64,000 nucleotides of DNA from Bradyrhizobium tropiciagri (GCF_001189845.1 NZ_LFLZ01000044.1:1-64000); one strand, 5' to 3'. Counted from the stretch's first letter, positions 25,712-35,789 are shown. Translations and numbers: made by a program. The notes: generated by a model not told the origin, from the sequence alone.

Positions 25712-26098
25712 GATCTGCATGGCGACGCCGAGCACCCAGCCGGCCATGATCGCCGCGGTCCAGGCGATGTCCGGCTCGCTGCGCAGCACCACGACACCAA
25801 CCGAGAAGAACGCCACCATGGTCGCGAGGAAAGTACCGATCGCGCTGAGCAGTTCCGCCGTGTCGATCTTGCGCGTCGAGGCGCCGTCCTTCGGATGGAA
25901 GAGCTTTGGCGGCGTATCGATGCCGACATAGAAGCCGATCGCGCCGCTCAGCATCATGATCAGCAGGAACGCCTGCGAGGTCAGCGCCGACACGCTCGAG
26001 CCGACATGGATGGCGACGAACAATCCGCTTGCGGCGCCCGCCAGGGCAAGGCCGAAGCGCTCCAGGACATGGGCAAATTTTCTGACGCGGCTGCGCAT
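25679..26098 (-). CDS. Integral membrane protein, unknown function
   Basis: 139 aa with four likely membrane segments: FGLALAGAASGLFVAIHVGS, FLLIMMLSGAIGFYVGI, SAIGTFLATMVAFFSVGVVV and AAIMAGWVLGVAMQIVAG. A polar loop PPKLFHPKDGASTRKIDTAE lies between the second and third. No family is recognised. Its last 33 bases recur at 23724-23756 next to tetR, so a longer relative or a duplicate probably once stood there. Confidence 0.75.
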   Translation of the reverse strand: MRSRVRKFAHVLERFGLALAGAASGLFVAIHVGSSVSALTSQAFLLIMMLSGAIGFYVGIDTPPKLFHPKDGASTRKIDTAELLSAIGTFLATMVAFFSVGVVVLRSEPDIAWTAAIMAGWVLGVAMQIVAGTIARTRV

Positions 26099-26405
26099 CG
26101 CTATGCCTCATCAATGAATTGCGCCGCCAATCAAGCTAGGCCTTTTCGACACGTCGCGAAAGTCGTCACGTCTCAAATGGCCGCGACCTCGTGACGCTTT
26201 TGTGCGCCAGTTCACACCTATCGCGGCATGGAATGATTATTGATCGATCCAAGGTAGCAATCGATCCGGCTGCTGCTCTACGCTGCGTCGTCCGCCTCAT
26301 GCATTTCAGCGAGCGTCTTTCAATGCCGAGTCCGAAGATCACCGGGCGGGGCCACGACGTGAAACGCGGGGCAGCGTTGCCGCTGTCCCGCGTGATCTCA
26401 TCCTC
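26099..26405. other. Gene-free gap
   Basis: About 300 nt upstream of the membrane-protein gene. I see no gene, repeat family or clear promoter, only a short TGATCGATCC-type palindrome near 26238. Confidence 0.5.
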
Positions 26406-27505
26406 CTACGCCGCGCGGCTGACAGAGGCGTCGAGATGCTTCAGCCGCGGCAGCACTTCCTGCTTCAGGAGCCGCAGCGAATTGTGCCAGGCTCCGGCTT
26501 GTGCTTGTAGTCGAAGCCGAACACCAGGAGCACGCCGAAGCCGCCGACTTCCTGGTAGATCTGCTCGATCTTCTCGGTGACCGTCGCGGGCGAGCCGACG
26601 ATCCAGTTGTTGCGCGCGCAATATTCCACCGTGACGTCGCTGTCGGGCACGTCGGGCGAGGCCTTCAGATAATCCTTGAAGCCGAAGTGGCCGAGCAGCG
26701 GCAGGAAATACTCGCCCATCATCCGGCCCATCATGTCGCCGGTCGAGAGCTTCCAGGCCTCCGCGTCGGTGTCGGCCACGAACACTTCGCGCACCATCCG
26801 CCAGTCCTTGCGGCTCGGCTTGCGGCCGGTCTTGGCGGCGCCGGCCTCGACCGAATCCCAGTGGCTGCCGACATAGGCCGGGTTGAGATTGAGGCTCATC
26901 GGAATGAAGCCGCGCTCGCCGGCGAGCTTCAGCGTGTCCGAATTCTTCGACAATCCCGCGACGCCGATCGGCGGATGCGGCGCTTGTTGAGGCTTGATGT
27001 GGGGTTTCAGGAAATCGAACATCGTGTCCGGCTTGGTGACCGTCCAGAACCTGCCTTTATGAGTCCACGGACCCGGCTCGGTCCACATCTTCAGGATGAT
27101 CTCGAGCGCCTCGCGGGTCATGTCGCGGTTTTGGCCGGACATGCCGTCGACATTGAACATCGCCCAGTCGCTCGGCAGGCCCGAGGCGGCGACGCCGAAG
27201 TTCAACCGGCCGTTCGAGATGTGATCGAGCATCGCGACGCGGTTGGCGAGCTCGGCCGGGTGATGATACGGCAGCAGGAAGCCACCGGGGCCGATGCGGA
27301 TGTTCTTGGTCTGCAGCAGCGCCTGGGCGACCAACAGATCCGGCGACGGATGCGGCTCCCAAGGCGCGGTATGGTGCTCGCCGATCCAGGCTTCCTGATA
27401 GCCGAGCTCGTCGAGCCAGCGCAGCACCTGCAGGTCCCAGTCGTGGCCCTCCTTCAATCCGCACTCCGGCGGATGCGACGGCATCGCGAAGTATCCGAGT
27501 TCCAT
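26406..27505 (-). pseudogene. LLM class flavin-dependent oxidoreductase, one-base frameshift near the C terminus
   Basis: Bacterial luciferase-like monooxygenase using FMNH2. It starts MELGYFAMPSHPPECGLKEG and shows the family core: GYQEAWIGEHHTAPWEPHPS, IRIGPGGFLLPYHHPAELAN and RLNFGVAASGLPSDW. At 26487-26494 the coding strand reads GAGCCTGG where GAGGCCTGG is expected. Without the missing G the frame ends in 11 foreign residues at 26465. With it the sequence continues AWHNSLRLLKQEVLPRLKHL and ends SRAA, 366 aa. Likely a sequence error; even the shorter product keeps most of the barrel. Confidence 0.9.
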
Positions 27506-27625
27506 GGGTTTCCTCTGTTTGTTTCGATGCGTATCTTGCGCACGCGCTGCAGAGAGTAGCTGCCGAGGCTGCGGCAGGACAATGGCTCAATGGATCACAT
27601 CGTCATTCCCTGGCCATGCGCAGAG

Positions 27626-27713
27626 GTAGCCCGGATGGCGCGAAGTGCGATCCGAGACAGTTCTGTGCAGGTTGCGAGATCCCCGGATTTCGCTTCGCTC
27701 CATCCGGGCTACG
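27626..27713. repeat. Intergenic palindromic repeat, family B
   Basis: GTAGCCCGGATGGCGCGAAG paired with CTTCGCTCCATCCGGGCTAC. Fills most of the gap between the LLM and OYE genes. Confidence 0.85.
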
Positions 27714-27742
27714 GGCTCGTGCGCTCGATCCGGGCGACAGTC

Positions 27743-28855
27743 CTACCGCGCGCCGAACGTGGTCTTGCCGAACAGCGCCTTCTGGGTCGAGGGCTGCGAG
27801 CGCCAATATTGCGGCGGCGCGCTCACCTCGCCGCCGAGCTCTGCGGCGGCATGCCAGCCCCAGCGCGGGTCGTAGAGCATGCCACGGGCGAGCGCGACCA
27901 TGTCGGCCTTCCCGGTCGCGACGATCTCCTCCGCCTGCTTCGCTTCCGTAATCAGGCCGACCGCCATCGTGGTGACGCCGGTCGCTTCCCTCACCGCCTG
28001 CGCCGCCGGCACCTGATAGCCCGGCCCGAGCGGGATCTTCTGCAGCGGCGACACGCCGCCCGAGGAGACATCCATCCAGTCGACGCCGCGCTTCTTCAGC
28101 TCCTTGGCAAACTCGATGGTCTGCGCGAGGTCCCAGGCGCCCTCGACCCAGTCGGTCGCCGACACCCGCATGCCGATCGGCTTGTGATCCGGAAATACGG
28201 CGCGCACCGCGTCGAACACTTCCAGCGGGAAGCGCATCCGGTTTTCCAGCGAGCCGCCGTAGCGGTCGGTGCGCTTGTTGGCGATTGGCGACAGGAACTG
28301 GTGCAGCAGATAGCCGTGCGCGCCGTGCAGTTCGAGCGCGTCGATGCCGAGCCGGTCGGCGCGCTTCGCCGACGCAACAAAGGCCTCGCGAATGCGCTTC
28401 AGGCCGGCGTCGTCGAGCGCCACCGGCGCTGCCTCGCTTTCCTTGTGGGGCACCGCGGACGGTCCAACCGTCTGCCAGCCGCCCTCCGCAATTGGAATGA
28501 GCTGCCCGCCCTCCCAGGGCCGCTGGCTCGACGCCTTGCGGCCCGCATGGGCGAGCTGCATCGCGACCGCCGCCTTCGAATGCTTGCGCACCGAGGCCAG
28601 GATCGGCTTCAGCGCCGCTTCATTGGCATCGCTGTAAAGGCCGAGGCAGCCCGGCGTGATCCGCCCGATATCCTCGACATGGGTGGCCTCGATGCAGAAC
28701 ATCGCGGCGCCCGATAGCGCCAGCATGTTGATGTGGGTGAAGTGCCAATCAGTGGCCGAGCCGTCGACGGCCGAATACTGGCACATCGGCGAGACCATGA
28801 TGCGATTAGAGAGCTTGAGGCTGCGCAGTTCGATCGGGGAAAACAGGGTGCTCAT
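27743..28855 (-). CDS. NADH:flavin oxidoreductase, old yellow enzyme family (YqjM-like)
   Basis: 370-aa FMN enzyme reducing activated C=C bonds. N-terminal LSNRIMVSPMCQYSAVDGSA holds the redox-tuning Cys of the YqjM subclass. HLELHGAHGYLLHQFLSP-type sequence (ALELHGAHGYLLHQFLSP) carries the substrate-binding His/His pair region, followed by NKRTDRYGGSLENRMRFPLE. The FMN phosphate-binding end includes MVALARGMLYDPRWGWHAA. It is close in pattern to xenobiotic reductase/NADPH dehydrogenase. It appears monocistronic, with repeats on both sides. Confidence 0.94.
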   Translation of the reverse strand: MSTLFSPIELRSLKLSNRIMVSPMCQYSAVDGSATDWHFTHINMLALSGAAMFCIEATHVEDIGRITPGCLGLYSDANEAALKPILASVRKHSKAAVAMQLAHAGRKASSQRPWEGGQLIPIAEGGWQTVGPSAVPHKESEAAPVALDDAGLKRIREAFVASAKRADRLGIDALELHGAHGYLLHQFLSPIANKRTDRYGGSLENRMRFPLEVFDAVRAVFPDHKPIGMRVSATDWVEGAWDLAQTIEFAKELKKRGVDWMDVSSGGVSPLQKIPLGPGYQVPAAQAVREATGVTTMAVGLITEAKQAEEIVATGKADMVALARGMLYDPRWGWHAAAELGGEVSAPPQYWRSQPSTQKALFGKTTFGAR

Positions 28856-28976
28856 GCGGGATATCCGGATCGGGGAAGGGCGCGCTTAAGATAGAGACCG
28901 CGGCTGCGATCACCAACAGGCGGGAGCGGCAGACAGGCCAGGACGCAGACCAGCAATGCGGATACGGCGTCCGTTC

Positions 28977-29147
28977 ACCCTCCCCTGGAGGGGGAGGGTC
29001 GTATCGCATCGCGCGCAGCAAGATGCGATACGGGGTGGGGTGACAGTCCCTCCACTCGATCACTGTCCGTGTTGAGAGATCACCCCACCCCGTCTCGCAT
29101 TCGCTTCGCTCATTGCGAGCCGACCCTCCCCCTCCAGGGGAGGGTGA
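28977..29147. repeat. Intergenic palindromic repeat, family C
   Basis: Outer arms TCACCCTCCCCTGGAGGGGG and CCCCCTCCAGGGGAGGGTGA enclose TATCGCATC / GATGCGATA and GGGGTGGGGTGA / TCACCCCACCCC inverted pairs. A half copy is at 46067-46090. Confidence 0.85.
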
Positions 29148-29159
29148 AGAGGAGAAACC

Positions 29160-30266
29160 TCACTCGACCAGCGTGAATTGCAGCAGCAGGTTGCGCTGGA
29201 TCAGGGAGAAATTGTCGTCGGAGATCATGGTCAGCACGGTCTCGCCTTCGGCGGTGACATGGGCGTCGATGCCTTCCATGTTGTCGATCTCGTTGCCGAG
29301 ATCGGCATTGAAGATCGCCGGGCCATCGACGACGGCGCCGGGCGCGATGTCGGAGAGCGCGAGGCGGCGGATGCGGATGCCGACGCCGCCGAGCCAGGAG
29401 AATTTCCGCTCCAGGATCAACAGATCGCCCGACGGCAGCAGCACCGCGTCGCTGATATCGAAATTCTCGGTGCGGCGGACGCTGAACTGGCCCGGCGTCT
29501 TGCCGCCGACCAGGAAGGCGATCAAATTGCCGCTCGCATCGAGCCCGCGTTCCGACATCGCAATCAGCGTGCCGGCCAGCGCCTGCGCTTTGGGCAGATC
29601 CTTGGACATGGCCTTCGGCACGAAGACCAGCGCCTCGAGCCCCTTGTTGATGGGCAGCTTGCGCGCCGCCGGCGGCAGCGGCACCACCTCGCCGCGCGAG
29701 CGGGTGAAGCCCTTGGCGAAATCGTAGCGCAACACCTGGTTGACCCGCTCGAGCCCGACATAGGCAATGGAGCCGTCGAGCGCGAGCGATTCCGAATCAT
29801 ACCAGCCGCGGGTCGCCGTGATCGGCCGGCCGTCAGCCGCGAGCAGCGGCGCCGCCTCGACATCGTCGAGCCCGATCATGTCGCGGCCACGATGGACGAT
29901 GCGGCCGGTGAACCAGGTGCCCTGGTCGCTGACCGCGATGAAGCGTTCGCCCCTGGCGTCGAGCCTGAGCGCAGAGAGGCCGCCGAAGCCGGAGAACGAC
30001 GAGGTCAGAATGAGACCGCTGCGATATTCCAGTGCGCCGAACCGCATCTTTGCGCGATCGCGGATGTCGAACGACGGCAGCGGCCGTGCGTTGACTTCGA
30101 CCGCGACCGGTTCATCGACGCGGTGACGGCCCGGCCGCCCCGGCGGTCCCGGCGTCAGCGCCGGCTGGCTCGCGCCTTCTGCCTGCGCGAGCCGCGGCAC
30201 TGCTGCGGCCGACAGCCCCGCCGCCACATCTCTCAGGAAATGGCGGCGGCTAAAAAGTGAGCGCAT
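29160..30266 (-). CDS. Tat-exported esterase-like phytase family protein
   Basis: 368 aa. The N terminus MRSLFSRRHFLRDVAAGLSA is a twin-arginine signal. The body fits the phytase-like esterase beta-propeller family (PF13449): FGGLSALRLDARGERFIAVS, WYDSESLALDGSIAYVGLER, and the later ENFDISDAVLLPSGDLLILE and NMEGIDAHVTAEGETVLTMI. It starts 3 nt after the cobT stop, so it appears to be the last gene of the cobS operon. Its link to cobalamin synthesis is not obvious. Confidence 0.85.
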   Translation of the reverse strand: MRSLFSRRHFLRDVAAGLSAAAVPRLAQAEGASQPALTPGPPGRPGRHRVDEPVAVEVNARPLPSFDIRDRAKMRFGALEYRSGLILTSSFSGFGGLSALRLDARGERFIAVSDQGTWFTGRIVHRGRDMIGLDDVEAAPLLAADGRPITATRGWYDSESLALDGSIAYVGLERVNQVLRYDFAKGFTRSRGEVVPLPPAARKLPINKGLEALVFVPKAMSKDLPKAQALAGTLIAMSERGLDASGNLIAFLVGGKTPGQFSVRRTENFDISDAVLLPSGDLLILERKFSWLGGVGIRIRRLALSDIAPGAVVDGPAIFNADLGNEIDNMEGIDAHVTAEGETVLTMISDDNFSLIQRNLLLQFTLVE

Positions 30267-30269
30267 GTC

Positions 30270-32168
30270 TCACGAGTGGAGGCGGCGCCGGGTGCCCGGT
30301 GCGGGCGTCGAGCCGTGGGTCTCGCTGAACAGCTCGGCGAGCTTTTCGGTGATGGCACCGCCAAGCTCTTCGGCATCCACGATGGTGACGGCGCGGCGAT
30401 AGTAGCGCGTCACGTCGTGACCGATGCCGATCGCGATCAGCTCGACCGGCGAGCGGGTCTCGATCTCCTCGATGATGTGGCGCAGATGCCGCTCGAGATA
30501 GTTGCCGGGATTGACCGATAGCGTGGAGTCGTCGACCGGCGCGCCGTCGGAGATCATCATCAGGATGCGGCGCTGCTCGGGACGCGCAAGCAGGCGCTTG
30601 TGCGCCCAGTCGAGCGCCTCGCCGTCGATGTTCTCCTTCAGGAGGCCTTCGCGCATCATCAGGCCGAGATTCTTCCGCGCACGACGCCACGGGGCGTCGG
30701 CCGACTTGTAGATGATGTGCCTGAGATCGTTGAGGCGGCCGGGATTGGCCGGCTTGCCGGCGGCAAGCCAGGACTCGCGCGACTGCCCGCCCTTCCAGGC
30801 GCGGGTGGTGAAGCCGAGGATCTCGACCTTGACGCCGCAACGCTCCAGCGTCCGTGCCAGGATGTCGGCGCAGGTGGCGGCAACCGTGATCGGTCGGCCG
30901 CGCATCGAGCCGGAGTTATCCAGCAGCAACGTCACCACGGTGTCGCGGAACGTCGCCTCCTTCTCGTGCATGAAGGACAGCGGATGATAGGGATCGGTGA
31001 CGACGCGCGACAGCCGCGCCGGATCGAGGATGCCTTCCTCGAGATCGAAATCCCAGGCGCGGTTCTGCTGCGCCATCAGGCGGCGCTGCAGGCGGTTGGC
31101 GAGCCTCGCCACGATGCCCTGCAGATGCGCAAGCTGCTTGTCGAGATAGGAGCGCAGCCGCTCGAGCTCGTCGTGGTCGCAGAGGTCTTCGGCCGCGATC
31201 ACCTCGTCGAACCTCGGCGCAAACGCATGATATTCCGGGCCGCGCGGCTCGTTCTGGCCGCGCGAATTCGGCCGCGTCGCCTCGCCCGGCGTCTCGTCGT
31301 CGCCGAGCTCGCCGTCGTCGAACGTGTCTGACGTCGAGGCCTGCGCGCTCTCCATCGCGCTTTCGCTCATCTCGTCGGCGGTGGTCTGGGCCTGGTCGGC
31401 GCTCATCTCCTGCGCGGCGTCGGAATCGGGCGAGCCCTCGGCGCCGGACTGATCGCTCTCGCCGTCCTGGTTCTCGTCCTGATCCTCGTCGTCGTCGGAA
31501 TCCATGTTGCGATCGTCGCCGAGATCGAGCGCCGACAGCAGGTCATGGACGAGATCGCCGAACCTCGCCTGGTCCTCGGTGAAACGGCTGAGCTGATCGA
31601 GCCGCGAGCCGATCTTGTCCTCCAGCGTGGGACGCCAGAGATCGACCATCTTCTTGGCGGCCGCGGGCGGCGCCATGCCGGTGAGCCGCTCGCGCACCAG
31701 CATCGCCAGCGCATCCGACAGCGGCGCATCGGCGCGGTCGGTGATCTCGTCATACTTGCCGCGGTGGAAATGATCGTCGAGCATCGCGGTGAGGTTCTTC
31801 GCAACGCCGGCCATCCGGCGCGAGCCGATCGCCTCGACACGGGCCTGCTCGACCGCCTCGAACACGCCGCGCGCCTGCGGATTGCCCGGCATCAGCTTGC
31901 GATGCACCTTGGGATCGTGACAGGCGATCTTGAGCGCGATCGAATCGGCGTGGCCGCGCACGATCGCCGCATCGCGCTTGGTCATCTTGCGCGCCGGCTC
32001 CGGCAGCCGCGCCTTGCCGGGCGCGAGCCCGGGCCGCTCGGCGGCGAAAGAGACCTCGAGCTCCGGCTTCTTGGCGATCGCCTTCAGGCACGCCGACACC
32101 GAGCGCTTGAACGGCTCGGTCGGCGCTTCCTTCGACCCGGGACGGAATTTGATATTGGAGGTTGTCAT
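30270..32168 (-). CDS. cobT: Aerobic cobaltochelatase subunit CobT
   Basis: 632-aa subunit of the CobNST complex that inserts cobalt into hydrogenobyrinic acid a,c-diamide in aerobic B12 synthesis. The N-terminal domain (FKRSVSACLKAIAKKPELEV) is followed by an acidic linker at about 220-300 (DSDDDEDQDENQDGESDQSG). The C-terminal von Willebrand A domain has the MIDAS motif LLLDNSGSMRGRP and ISDGAPVDDST. It overlaps the GNAT gene by 4 nt and belongs to the unit cobS-GNAT-cobT-phytase-like. Confidence 0.96.
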   Translation of the reverse strand: MTTSNIKFRPGSKEAPTEPFKRSVSACLKAIAKKPELEVSFAAERPGLAPGKARLPEPARKMTKRDAAIVRGHADSIALKIACHDPKVHRKLMPGNPQARGVFEAVEQARVEAIGSRRMAGVAKNLTAMLDDHFHRGKYDEITDRADAPLSDALAMLVRERLTGMAPPAAAKKMVDLWRPTLEDKIGSRLDQLSRFTEDQARFGDLVHDLLSALDLGDDRNMDSDDDEDQDENQDGESDQSGAEGSPDSDAAQEMSADQAQTTADEMSESAMESAQASTSDTFDDGELGDDETPGEATRPNSRGQNEPRGPEYHAFAPRFDEVIAAEDLCDHDELERLRSYLDKQLAHLQGIVARLANRLQRRLMAQQNRAWDFDLEEGILDPARLSRVVTDPYHPLSFMHEKEATFRDTVVTLLLDNSGSMRGRPITVAATCADILARTLERCGVKVEILGFTTRAWKGGQSRESWLAAGKPANPGRLNDLRHIIYKSADAPWRRARKNLGLMMREGLLKENIDGEALDWAHKRLLARPEQRRILMMISDGAPVDDSTLSVNPGNYLERHLRHIIEEIETRSPVELIAIGIGHDVTRYYRRAVTIVDAEELGGAITEKLAELFSETHGSTPAPGTRRRLHS

Positions 32169-32575
32169 AGCGATTTCGTAAACCAGTGGCGCGTGACGCC
32201 GCCGGGATACCCCTCAATCGAACCGAACTCTTTATATCCGTTGGCGCGGTAGAAGCCCGGCGCCTGGAAGCTCATCGTATCCAGATAGGATTGCGTGGCT
32301 CCGAAGCGCCGCGCCTCGTCTTCGATCGCCTTGATCAGCTTCGCGCCAAAGCCCTTGTTGCGAAACTTCCGCTCCATCCAGAACAATTGAATGAACAACA
32401 CCGCGGTCCAGACCTCGCCGACGATGCCGCCGACGATCTCGTCGCCTTGCCGCAGCGAGATGGCGAAGCGCTTGTACTTCTGCTTCCCCATCTTCTCGTT
32501 GTTGTAGCGGAGCAATCCGCCGAGCACCGCCTTCTTCGTCTGTGTGACTGTGCGCTCGACGGAGATTTTCGGCAT
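32165..32575 (-). CDS. GNAT family N-acetyltransferase within the cobaltochelatase operon
   Basis: 136 aa. The acetyl-CoA binding motif A appears as MERKFRNKGFGAKLIKAIED, followed by ARRFGATQSYLDTMSFQAPG and FYRANGYKEFG, typical of GNAT proteins. The start lies 3 nt after cobS and the stop overlaps the cobT start (ATGA), so translation is coupled to both chelatase subunits. The substrate is unknown. Confidence 0.92.
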   Translation of the reverse strand: MPKISVERTVTQTKKAVLGGLLRYNNEKMGKQKYKRFAISLRQGDEIVGGIVGEVWTAVLFIQLFWMERKFRNKGFGAKLIKAIEDEARRFGATQSYLDTMSFQAPGFYRANGYKEFGSIEGYPGGVTRHWFTKSL

Positions 32576-32578
32576 GGA

Positions 32579-33577
32579 CTAGCTGAGCGCCACGTTGACC
32601 GAGGATTCCGGCAGCTCGACGTTGAAGCAGCGCTGGTAGAACTCGGCGACCAGCGGCCGCTCCAGCTCGTCACACTTGTTGAGAAAGGTGACGCGGAACG
32701 CGAAGCCGATGTCGTTGAAGATGTCCGCGTTCTCGGCCCAGGTGATCACCGTGCGCGGGCTCATCACCGTCGACAGGTCGCCATTGGCGAACGCGTTGCG
32801 GGTGAGATCGGCAAGCCGAACCATCTTGTTGACGATGTCGCGGCCTTCCTGCGTGCGGTAATGGCGCGCCTTGGCCAGCACGATCTCCACTTCCTCGTCA
32901 TGGGCGAGGTAGTTCAGCGTGGTGACGATCGACCAGCGGTCCATCTGGCCCTGGTTGATCTGCTGGGTGCCGTGATAGAGGCCCGAGGTATCGCCGAGGC
33001 CGACCGTGTTGGCGGTCGAGAACAGGCGGAACGCCGGATGCGGCTTGATCACCTTGTTCTGGTCGAGCAGCGTCAGGCGGCCGGAGACTTCCAGCACGCG
33101 CTGGATCACGAACATCACGTCCGGACGGCCGGCGTCGTATTCGTCGAACACCAGTGCAATGTTGTGCTGCAGCGCCCAAGGCAGGATGCCGTCGCGGAAT
33201 TCGGTGACCTGCTTGCCGTCCTTGACCACGATGGCGTCCTTGCCGACGAGATCGATACGGCTGATGTGGCTGTCGAGGTTGACGCGCACGCAGGGCCAGT
33301 TGAGGCGGGCCGCGACCTGCTCGATGTGAGTCGACTTGCCGGTGCCGTGATAGCCGGTGACCATCACGCGGCGGTTCTTGGCAAAGCCGGCGAGGATCGC
33401 GAGCGTGGTGGCGCGGTCGAAGCGATAGTCGCTGTCGACTTCCGGCACATGCGGATCGACTTCGGAATAGGCGGGAACTTCCAGATCGCTATCGATCCCG
33501 AAGACCTGCCGAACCGAAACCTTCATGTCGGGCAAGCCGACGGGTTCTTGCTCTTTGGTCTGGACGGCGGTCGTCAT
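32579..33577 (-). CDS. cobS: Aerobic cobaltochelatase subunit CobS
   Basis: 332-aa AAA+ ATPase that powers CobN with CobT. Walker A is GYHGTGKST at about residues 75-83. Walker B is ALVFDEYDAGRPD, and FRLFSTANTVGLGDTSGLYH is the sensor region. N-terminal VRQVFGIDSDLEVPAYSEVD is typical of CobS. It is the first gene of the four-gene operon. CobN is not in this window. Confidence 0.97.
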   Translation of the reverse strand: MTTAVQTKEQEPVGLPDMKVSVRQVFGIDSDLEVPAYSEVDPHVPEVDSDYRFDRATTLAILAGFAKNRRVMVTGYHGTGKSTHIEQVAARLNWPCVRVNLDSHISRIDLVGKDAIVVKDGKQVTEFRDGILPWALQHNIALVFDEYDAGRPDVMFVIQRVLEVSGRLTLLDQNKVIKPHPAFRLFSTANTVGLGDTSGLYHGTQQINQGQMDRWSIVTTLNYLAHDEEVEIVLAKARHYRTQEGRDIVNKMVRLADLTRNAFANGDLSTVMSPRTVITWAENADIFNDIGFAFRVTFLNKCDELERPLVAEFYQRCFNVELPESSVNVALS

Positions 33578-33872
33578 TCATCCTCCGAGGTCCCGGGCAT
33601 TCCCGAAACCAGATTTAAGGTCATTTGGCTGCGGATGGGGTGCTACGCACAAGCCTAGCAGAGAGCATCGGCCGGCAGAAGCCCACGGGCAAATCAAAGT
33701 TCCGTCGTTGTATCATAAAGATAGGCGCGAAACTCGGTTTTTGGAAGGCTGCTCTGCAAATCCCGCCGTACTTTCGCCGCAGCGCCACGGCGGCCTGTCC
33801 GGGCCGGGCACTTTTCAGCCCGGCGCGGAGTTGTTAGCTCTCGAACCTGTTTCTTCACCACCCAGGGATTCT

Positions 33873-34535
33873 GTGACTTCATTCCTTGACCCCTTGATCG
33901 CATTCGTTTCGGCCCATGCCTGGCTCGCTTACCTGACGCTGTTTCTGGCCGCGCTGCTGGAAGCCGTTCCGGTGGTCGGCTCGCTGGTGCCGGGCTCGAC
34001 CATCATCCTGGCGCTGAGCGCGCTGGTCCCGGGCGGCGAATTGAAGCTCGTGCCGGTGCTGGCCGCGGCCGCCGCCGGCGCGATGCTCGGCGACGGCACC
34101 GCTTATCTGATCGGCTACCGCAGCCAGCGCGAGATCCTGTCGGCCTGGCCGCTCTCCAACTACCCGCGTGTGGTCGCGCAGAGCGAGGCCTTCTTCAACC
34201 GCTGGGGCGTGCTCGCGGTGTTCTTCGCCCGCTTCGTGCCGCCGATTCGCGCCTTCGTGCCGATCACCGCCGGTGCGCTCGACATGCCGCCGGCGCGCTT
34301 CTACGCGGTCAACATCCCAGCCATCCTGCTCTGGGCGCCAGCCCACGTGTTGCCCGGGGTGCTCGCCGTCACCGCGCTGCACGACTATGCCGGCCTGCCG
34401 CATCATCAACATGTCGGCAAGCATCTATGGATGTTCGCGGTGGCGGGCGGCGCGGTCATCCTGACGCTCGCGATCTGGACCATCCGCCGCCGCCATGGCG
34501 GCGGGATCATCGAACCGGCCAACCCGGCAAAATAG
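33873..34535 (+). CDS. DedA family (SNARE-associated/VTT) membrane protein
   Basis: 220-aa inner-membrane protein of a family linked to lipid-carrier transport and membrane homeostasis. It starts at GTG (VTSFLDPLIAFVSAHAWLAY) with CAGGGA before it; the frame is open further upstream through the cobS start but with no family likeness. Hallmarks: LLEAVPVVGSLVPGSTIILA, the GDGTAYLIGYR region, and FFARFVPPIRAFVPITAGAL (the conserved R...P motif). The Arg/His-rich cytoplasmic tail ends RRRHGGGIIEPANPAK. Confidence 0.92.
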   Translation: MTSFLDPLIAFVSAHAWLAYLTLFLAALLEAVPVVGSLVPGSTIILALSALVPGGELKLVPVLAAAAAGAMLGDGTAYLIGYRSQREILSAWPLSNYPRVVAQSEAFFNRWGVLAVFFARFVPPIRAFVPITAGALDMPPARFYAVNIPAILLWAPAHVLPGVLAVTALHDYAGLPHHQHVGKHLWMFAVAGGAVILTLAIWTIRRRHGGGIIEPANPAK

Positions 34536-34565
34536 GCTTTACTTGAGCATGATCTCCATCATGCT

Positions 34566-35788
34566 CTAGATGCTGTTCGTCGTGCCGGCCCGCCCGGGTG
34601 CCGGGCCGACATAGCGCGCGCGAGGCCGAATCAATTTGCCGAGCTGAAGCTGCTCGCTGGCATGCGCGATCCAGCCGACGCTGCGCGCCATCGCGAACAG
34701 CGCAAGCTCGCTGCCTGCGGGCATCCGCAGCGCATGCACCAGCACCGCCAGCGCGTAATCGATGTTGACGAACTCGCCGGTTGCCTCGGCGATTCTATCC
34801 GGCACTTCCCTGGTGAATTTGCGCGGCGCGCCGGCCCGCGTCAGCGCCTCGAGCAACGAGATCGCGCGCGGATCGCCCTTCTTGTAGACGCCGTGACCGA
34901 AGCCGGCGAAACGCTCGCCGAGCGCCACACGTTCGCGGACCACGGGCGCGACGTCATGGTCGATCATCGTCTTGACGAGGCGCGAGGCGAGCACGCCGGC
35001 GCCGCCATGCATCGGCCCTTTCAGCGCGACGAGACCCGCAATCACGGCATCGTACAGGTTGAGGCCGGTCGATGCCGCGCAGCGCGCGGTGAAGGTGGAC
35101 GCATTCAGCTCATGATCGGCGAGCAACACCAGCGCGCGGCGAATCAGGTCGGGCGCGTGCTTGTTGTCGGGCGTCCAGACCCGCGCCACCTGCTCATGCA
35201 GCGGCTCGGCCGACGGCACAGCGTTCAGCATGGTCGCGACCAGCAGCCGCAAGATGCGCCCGCCGACCATCGCGCGGCCATCGGGCGCGCGGGTGAAGGC
35301 GCCGGGATCGGCACTCGCCGCCAGCGCCAGCACGGCGACCGTGCGGTCGATCGGCTGGGCGCGCCGCGCGGCTTCGGCGATCGCACGCATTTCATCGGAG
35401 ACATGCGGGCAATTGTCCGGCGCGAACGGATCGACGCCGGTGACGTCCCACAGCAGCGTCGCGGTGTGCTCCAGCGTGTCGCGCTGGGAGAGATCGACGC
35501 AGTTGACGCCGCGATAGATCGGCCCCTGCTCGGTGATGGTTGCGATCGCCGAATCCATCACCGGCAAATCGGCATCGAAATTGCGGAAGCCGCGCGGCTC
35601 CGGTGACGGCACGCGGCGCTCCTTCAGACCCCTGATGTCCTCCGCGCGGTAGCGGTGGCTGCGTGAATCCGGCGACGGCTCGGAGCGGATCAGGCCACGG
35701 CTGACATAGGCGTAGAGGGTCGCGGCGAGATCGCGAGCTCGGCGGCGGCCTCCCGGGCGGAGAGGTACAGCTCAGCGGATTTTTTCAT
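34566..35788 (-). pseudogene. Citrate synthase with N-terminal HTH domain, one-base frameshift
   Basis: With one G restored at about 35722-35726 (CCGCGACC for CCGGCGACC) the gene encodes 407 aa from ATG 35788. It opens MKKSAELYLSAREAAAELAI and continues SPATLYAYVSRGLIRSEPSP, a MerR/excisionase-like DNA-binding domain with HRYRAEDIRGLKERR. A citrate synthase fold follows: GVNCVDLSQRDTLEHTATLL, KGPMHGGAGV (catalytic His), GFGHGVYKKGDPRA (second His) and NIDYALAVL (Asp). Without the repair only the synthase part from 35612 (348 aa) remains. It is divergent from a second citrate synthase gene. It may be an enzyme, a metabolite-sensing regulator, or both. Confidence 0.88.
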
Positions 35789-35789
35789 A

